Assembly: GCF_932276165.1 (NCBI RefSeq) | Contig: NC_063992.1 | Coordinates: 9,124,001-9,188,000, forward strand | DNA length: 64,000 bases | Source: Plutella xylostella | Lineage: Eukaryota; Arthropoda; Insecta; Lepidoptera; Plutellidae | Direction of reading: 5' to 3' | Translations under genes and position numbers: made by a program | The notes under the pieces: generated by a model | Told to the model about the DNA's origin: nothing | The model's database searches: none | What the model saw: only the letters and a program-made list of their open reading frames with translations | In this document: positions 58,286 through 64,000 of the stretch, piece by piece | Position numbering within the stretch: the stretch's first letter is position 1 | Layout of the letters: every line of letters starts with the position of its first letter

Positions 58286-58435
58286 AAGCTGCGTACACAC
58301 CGGGCCAACGAACGCCCAACGAACGCCAACGGTGATCCCAACGATGGATAATATTCATACATAATACAGGGCAGATTGCAGCAGTCAACGAAAAACGTTC
58401 GTTGGCGTTCGTTGGGCCGGTCTGTACGCGGCTTC
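58286..58435. mobile_element. MITE with AAGCTGCGTAC ends, second copy
   Basis: AAGCTGCGTACACACCGGGC is inverted as GGTCTGTACGCGGCTT. The interior has CAACGAACG repeats and CATAATACAGGGCAG, as at 39317-39451. It lies between the divergent spermidine synthase and ATG10 genes, possibly within an older element whose GACACA-type ends are near 58245 and 58795. Confidence 0.7.
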
Positions 58436-59088
58436 AGCCGAAAACTTTCACAGACGAGACGGTGGGCTCGCGGTCAGAAGCAGAATCCTCAGAATAATAT
58501 AATGTACTCTGTGGTCAGAATGACGCGGTCCACGCAAAAGATTGCACGCGCGTTTCGTTATGGAGGAATGAATTAACGAGTGTGTTCTCAACAGCCTACT
58601 AAATTAAAAGACTACAAACTTATTTTAAAAAACAGGACTCTTTCATGGTCACAAACGTTTTTTTTTATTTTCTTTCAAGAAAATCTTCTTTACAAGTAAG
58701 TTTACTACTACTCGACATGTTTCTTCGTCAACAGTTCTTTGTGGAATAGGCATAGGAACGAGTCTAACTGTCGCGGCTGCCAGCCGCGTCCGAATGTGTC
58801 CCCACGTTTATTTAGAAAATAATGACCACAGAACACTTTACAGAAATGTCATGCTCAGCAATGAAATGACAAAAATAGGTTGACACTTGACTGATGCGTG
58901 ACGTGACATCCCCATGACATTGACATGTGTCTCATGTGACATAATTATGTTGGTAAACAAACAAAATCCAAGTAGAATTTTCAGAATTGATAATAATATT
59001 GGAATTAAATAGTTTTATGGCTTTAAAACTCTCAAGAGGGAACCGATATAAGTAGTTTATTTCGTTTCTTACTCCAGTAATATGATTT

Positions 59089-59918
59089 ATGAGCATGAAA
59101 ATGGAAAATTGTATGAATTACGAAGACTATGAGAACGCTGCCAGGAAGTTCATCCGAATATCCAATGCGATTTCAGATGGCTGGACATTGCATCTAGGAA
59201 TGGATTCTCATTCACTCCATTTGAGAAAAGAAACATTTCTAAGGATTAAAAACGAAGAACAAGATAGTTTAATAAAGGCAGAATATGTGATTTCATATAG
59301 CACAAGTTACTGTGTTCCTATATTCGCTTTTAACTTATGGAAATCTAATGGTGTTTTACTAACTTTAGAAGAAATAAGAAATATGGCATTCATAAAGTAA
59401 GCTTTTTTCCAAAGGAATGTGTTTATAGCTTCAATATTAGCAGCTTAAAGCAGCTTGTTAGTGTTCAAATTTCATCTCTAACTTGCATGGCTTTGTCTTT
59501 TTATTAGGAGGATTATATTTATTGTAGTATCTTTAAGCTTGTTTTTTATGTATTAATTCATACCTATAATTCAATAAATAATCAATTCATATTTTGAAAA
59601 TCAATGATACATAAAATTACACATTAATCTTCCAATAATAATTGCCTTGCTCTCCGCTCAAATTTCTTTGCTTACTGCTTTGTACATATTAAATATCATG
59701 TTTATTTCTTTTTCAGAATAAGTCAAGGTGATTTCTACTCAGTAATCACACAGCAGGAGCACCCATTATTCTTCAGGCCGTATTACATGATACACCCATG
59801 TCATACTGAACAGCTGTTGTCAAAGTTCAAGGCAGAATCGAAAAACCTTATTGTTACCTTCATTAGTCTAATATCACCCCTTATTAAATTTAATTTACCC
59901 CTTAATTATGCAATGTAA
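59089..59918 (+). CDS. Atg10: Autophagy E2-like enzyme ATG10, 169 aa, 2 exons
   Basis: Exons 59089-59396 and 59717-59918 join in phase (510 nt with stop). ATG10 is the E2-like enzyme that receives ATG12 from ATG7 and passes it to ATG5, making the conjugate needed for LC3/ATG8 lipidation. The C-terminal half shows the family signature HPLFFRPYYMIHPCHTEQL, where the Cys of HPC is the thioester residue. Upstream, KAEYVISYSTSYCVPIFAFN and a Leu-rich LLTLEEIR match the central sheet of ATG3/ATG10 folds. The size is close to known ATG10 proteins, and ATG3, the other HPC enzyme, is about twice as long. The chosen ATG is the first in frame. An out-of-frame ATG at 59082 opens a 16-codon ORF overlapping the start. 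An AATAAA follows near 60067. Confidence 0.88.
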
Positions 59919-60485
59919 TTAATTTATACTTGGCTTTGAATAATGTATGTATTTTTTATATGTAAGTACTGCTTACTAAGTAGGTATATTATTTTTATTT
60001 ACATGGTGTAAATGTATATTACTTATGAAAGATATTTCTTGTCACACCTATTATAAATTTTTCATAAATAAATAGTGGCTATGTACAAGAAAAAAAAATA
60101 GTTATACCGTAACAACCTATCTCATTATCATCTCATTAAGTATCTATTATTAAGTGGTAAATAGGTAATTTTAACATTATACTTAATTAAAAGCAAGCAT
60201 AAAATAATATAAGTAAGTTGATACTCAATTGATATTCAGCTAGGGCTGACAAGAAATAACAAAATATCCATATAACAAAGCTTCCTTGGCTATGGATTTT
60301 TTAATTTACTGAGATGCTGTTGCTACGTTTGAGCGGCGTGCTTTGGGAGAGGATTACGTCCAGCAGTGAACTGCTATAGGCTGATGATGATGATGAGTTG
60401 CTACGAACTTGGCAGGTACTAGGTTCTACCTATCTTATGGGTACACTCCCCAGAACCTAGAGCCTACCACCCGTTCGCTAAGTTA

Positions 60486-60698
60486 CAGTGCCACAAACTT
60501 ATCTGTTCCGGTGACAGCTCACGTAAATGTGTAATATTTCTTCATTCTATTAGATTTTAAGTTTGCCAGTAGTGGTAATTCGCTCTTGTAGTTTCAATAA
60601 ACCCATCTAATCTATATCAATACATAATTCACTAGTAAATAATGAGATATGGATCAATTTAGTTCGCTCTCACCGGAACAGATAAGTTTGTGGCACTG
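60486..60698. mobile_element. Mariner-type MITE, 213 bp
   Basis: Inverted ends CAGTGCCACAAACTTATCTG continue to about 30 bp, with TA flanks at 60484-60485 and 60699-60700. Confidence 0.75.
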
Positions 60699-62654
60699 TA
60701 CTGTCTGTTGACAATCAGAGGCCCTCAGAGTAATTGCCTAGCTGGGCTTGGCAAGGGAGCTTTGAGACCATTTGAGATGATAAAACTAAACGCGAACTTG
60801 TATAGCGCGAGAGAGTCGCCACCTAGCGGTATAGGCACTGAACTACCTTAGCGCCATAGTTTACCATTCACTGCTCGAATAGTCAGAAAATCTGTCCCTA
60901 GGCTTTATACATAATCATTAAGTATGTATATTTATTTATTAAGGCACCTGTGATGGCCGACAACAACGTACCTACATACCACAGGGATTTGTGGCTAACA
61001 TCAGGCGTAACATGTAAGCTACAAATGTGGCCGCTGAAGCGAATGCCTCTGTGACATTCTGATGTCCTCACAGGTATCAGAGCTAGGTGTTTATGTTTAC
61101 ATGTTTGCCCAAACTACCTACAGAACCATAACCGTTTGAATCCATACTCAGGACTATGGAAACAACCATTTGCCAGATCTCCAATGGTAAAGGATCTGTA
61201 ATGCCTAAACCTCCCGATATGACACATTGATGGGTCATCCGGTTAAAGGTTACTATTACATGATATTATAGTAGATAGATATTCTTCTAGGCAATGTTTT
61301 CAGATTTTGTACAAAATTTCAGATTACGCTATCTAATCTATGATGCCGGAAAAGGTCTAGGCTAAGCGGCGGTTCAGCATTGACTACACCAATACACATC
61401 AAGGTATATAGGCACCGTTTATAGATATCAGCACCCATCCAATGATAAGATTATGCTTGGCAATCAGTCCAGTTTTCAGTCACATTGTGTTATAGTGGAC
61501 CGTCTATTTTGATTACAATAATATGAAAATGAATATAAAATGAAAGGTGTTTGCTATTTACATTTCTACAACTTTCTCGTGGGTTTATGCGAGAGAAGCT
61601 ACAAATGTATCGTGGAGACGCTATGCTGCTGTTTCTTGGTAAGTCATTATTATGGAATCAGATAAGTAATGGAGTAGGTAGGAAGCTTTTGCGTTATTAT
61701 TGATATCGAGATTGTCTGGCCTTATTAAAATCGTATATTTATTGCATATATTCATGAATACCTACCTGGAGTATAGGTTGGTTTCGGTAATTTACTGATA
61801 AGTACGTCTGCTGGATGATCATGAAAGATATTGAGGACAACCCATACTGCTGCCCATACACCCCCTTGGTCCAGACCATGCGGCCGAGCCCTATAGGATG
61901 TCCAGTTTTGTTTTGTCGTACTCACGTAGGTACATTCTCTAAACAAGCAAACTCTGAGGTAGCGTAAATTTTATTTTCGAAGTCCAAAACAGGACTTATG
62001 CATGCAGATCAGATCAGACCTCTGGGCGTTGAAGCTGAGCGGCTACCACTGCCGAGACTTTGTACTTACATTGTAGTATATAGCCTAAGCTCCCTGCTCA
62101 TTTAGCTTAGGTACAGTGCGGGACATCCCATACCTCTAATCAATTGTGTGTTGTGAACCCACCTACCTGCAGTTGATGTGGTAGCATTATCAAGTTCATT
62201 GCAGGTACAACCCTATCTCTGAAGGTGAAACCTACACCATTGACCTCCAAAAGTAGGTATCTGGGGTAAGAAAAGTTACGTATTGCAAAAAAGCAACCAC
62301 GTACCAGTTATTAACGTACATTAAAAATGTATGATGGGACTGGCAGTCAGTCATTATTACCGTGACATCTGCCGAGTTTCTCACCACGTGGACTGTGGAA
62401 GGTGTAGGGAATGTTTTAGAAGTGCAAGTTTACCTCGAAGTGCGCGGTCCTACGGTCATAAAAGTTTCCAACTTGTTTATTAAAGTAGGCTGTCAAACTT
62501 TACGGCTGGCATGAGGGTAAATGTTTTGATTTAGTTTACATAATATCATTAACTTTTGATCTCCACATCGTTTACTTAAGTACCTACCTTCTTAAAATTT
62601 TAAAGTATTTTTTTCATTCAATTATTTTTGAGACATTAATTTATTTAAGACGAC

Positions 62655-62910
62655 CAAATGGCGTAGTGGTTAGTGACCCTGACTACTGAGCCGAAGGTCC
62701 CGGGTTCGATTCCCGGCTGGGGCAGATATTTGTTTAAACACAGATATTTGTTCCCGGGTCTTGGATGTGCCCGTAAAAATGGCAATAGGCCCGCCCCCTA
62801 TTACATTGGGACTAACATAACACTCTGGCGAAAAGTGGATGCAGCAATGCACCTCTGCCTACCCCGCAAGGGAGTACATTAGTACAAGGCGTGAGTGTGT
62901 GTGTTTGTGT
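62655..62910 (+). repeat. tRNA-derived SINE
   Basis: An A-box-like GGCGTAGTGGTTAGT and a B-box GGTTCGATTCC 34 bp later are followed by a tRNA-unrelated body (ATTACATTGGGACTAACATA) and a GT-rich tail ending GAGTGTGTGTG. Partial copies are at 7060 and 45008. It lacks an acceptor stem, so it is not a tRNA gene. Confidence 0.75.
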
Positions 62911-63024
62911 GTGTTTTGTGTAATTTATTTAAAAGACTTAATGGTAGTGTATTTATTTAAGTTGGTAGGTACTCTTGAATGATTATGTAAGTTACATGAT
63001 AAGCATAATGTAAAACAGCTTCAC

Positions 63025-63060
63025 AACATCCTAGTTCACCCTAATTGGTGAACTAGGATG
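63025..63060. repeat. Perfect 15-bp hairpin
   Basis: ACATCCTAGTTCACC, a 6-nt spacer, then its exact reverse complement. No neighbouring gene end explains it as a terminator. Confidence 0.7.
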
Positions 63061-63589
63061 TCTTTCATTCTCAGTGTTAAAAATGATGTGCTTTACGGGG
63101 ATGGGCATTGGGCATTCGACTTAGGTATACGTACCTTATTATGTTGTTACTACTTCTGTACCTGATGCATGACTTGACTTATCGAAAAAATAAAATAAGT
63201 ATACCTACTTAACTTGTAATAAGTGAAATGAAAAAAATATTTTATTTTTAACGAAAGTGAAGTAAACTAGATGCATAGGTACAGTACAACTTACACCTTC
63301 TTGTTTCCTCAATACTCAGTCTTTTATTGCATCCATAAGTAAGTTTCACAGGTGTTCAATACATTAAATTAGGAACTCCTAGCCTAGAAGCTTGAAAGTG
63401 AAGCCATTTCCACTCTACTGCCAATGCCACTGTGGTTTGGTGATCCTAGACTCTAGGTCTAGACTATATGGCTGTGCCCATAAGGTTTGCGCACGTTGAT
63501 TTTCTTCAAAATAACTTATTGGTATCTACCTAATCACTGGATTCGAATCAGCGTCGCTGTTGTAAGAAGCGGTAAACGTTACGGGTTTA

Positions 63590-63695
63590 GCTACCACCGC
63601 CCTTTGTATAATAATATCTACTAGACTATGAAAACAATATTCTAGTAAGTAGATTAGTAGATATTATACAAAGAGCGGTGCACAAGTTACGCACA
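63590..63695. repeat. Inverted repeat, about 30-bp arms
   Basis: ACCGCCCTTTGTATAATAAT pairs with ATTATACAAAGAGCGGT, and the arms extend through ATCTACTA/TAGTAGAT. It is a probable small MITE. Confidence 0.65.
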
Positions 63696-64000
63696 AGCGT
63701 AGAACAGATTGGCATGCTAATGGCACAGCCTGACCTATGGCATTTGAAATGGGCGTACCATTATGCCATTCTCACGGTTAAAGATCAATAAAATATAGCC
63801 AGTCTAGCCCAAGGACAGTTTATTTGAATATTGGAAAATTTTATTCAAGACAGATAGGTAAGTAGACTTTGTGAAACAAGCCATGGCATTTTAAAGGTCG
63901 TGAGAGTTTCATGTAAGGCTCATTACATATGAAGGGTTGTAAAAGCCTTTTTCGCCCTGCGGACATAGAGTACCTATTACCTAATACTCAAGTGATACGC

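Larger units (their letters stand above)
59919..64000. other. Intergenic region downstream of ATG10
   Basis: No gene is supported. It contains an RTE-like tail (60335-60397), a mariner-type MITE (60486-60698), a SINE (62655-62910), palindromes at 63025-63060 and 63590-63695, and unassigned AT-rich sequence. Confidence 0.55.

Noticed and set aside
62655..62740. Possible tRNA gene with A and B boxes
   Set aside because: No acceptor stem pairing was found, and the sequence continues into a SINE body shared with other loci in the window.

Overview
This 64-kb window is insect nuclear DNA, almost certainly from a moth or butterfly. It is AT-rich, its genes are split into many short exons, and it is dense with small transposons of kinds common in Lepidoptera (Lep1-like Helitrons, TTA-target MITEs, mariner-type MITEs, tRNA-derived SINEs, RTE and Jockey/CR1-like LINE remnants). 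No rRNA, CRISPR or prokaryotic feature is visible. The genus cannot be fixed from the sequence alone.

Layout. (1) 210-7737, minus: a complete 16-exon, 643-residue glycoside hydrolase family 20 gene that has lost or changed most of its catalytic residues, here called the pseudo-hexosaminidase. (2) 7738-13722: intergenic, full of MITEs. (3) 13723-33437, minus: the intact tandem paralogue, a 15-exon, 597-residue chitooligosaccharidolytic beta-N-acetylglucosaminidase of the Hex1 type. One of its introns (16003-25436) is about 96% transposon. The largest insert is a 6.45-kb PIF/Harbinger-type element carrying a THAP-domain gene, a broken Myb/SANT-like gene and a stub of the Harbinger transposase. 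(4) 33438-40411: intergenic, with a 2.66-kb pogo-like transposon holding a decayed transposase. (5) 40412-50696, plus: TFIIE beta subunit in six exons, with a LINE antisense in intron 4 and a 6.3-kb repeat-filled intron 5. (6) 51492-55192, plus: a BTB plus FLYWCH protein resembling mod(mdg4). (7) 56306-57967, minus: spermidine synthase. (8) 59089-59918, plus: the E2-like autophagy enzyme ATG10. (9) 59919-64000: intergenic, with a mariner-type MITE, a SINE and palindromes.

Function. The two hexosaminidase genes share strand, order, exon phases and nearly identical exon lengths, so they arose by tandem duplication. The upstream copy keeps every expected active-site residue and should split chitin oligosaccharides from chitinase into GlcNAc during moulting. 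The downstream copy keeps a full reading frame, a signal peptide and the fold, but not the chemistry. The right half holds unrelated housekeeping genes: transcription initiation, chromatin or transcription factor, polyamine synthesis and autophagy conjugation.

Exon coordinates were read by eye from splice signals and checked by phase and total length (all six host CDSs are multiples of three). Family names come from motif recognition, not from a database search.
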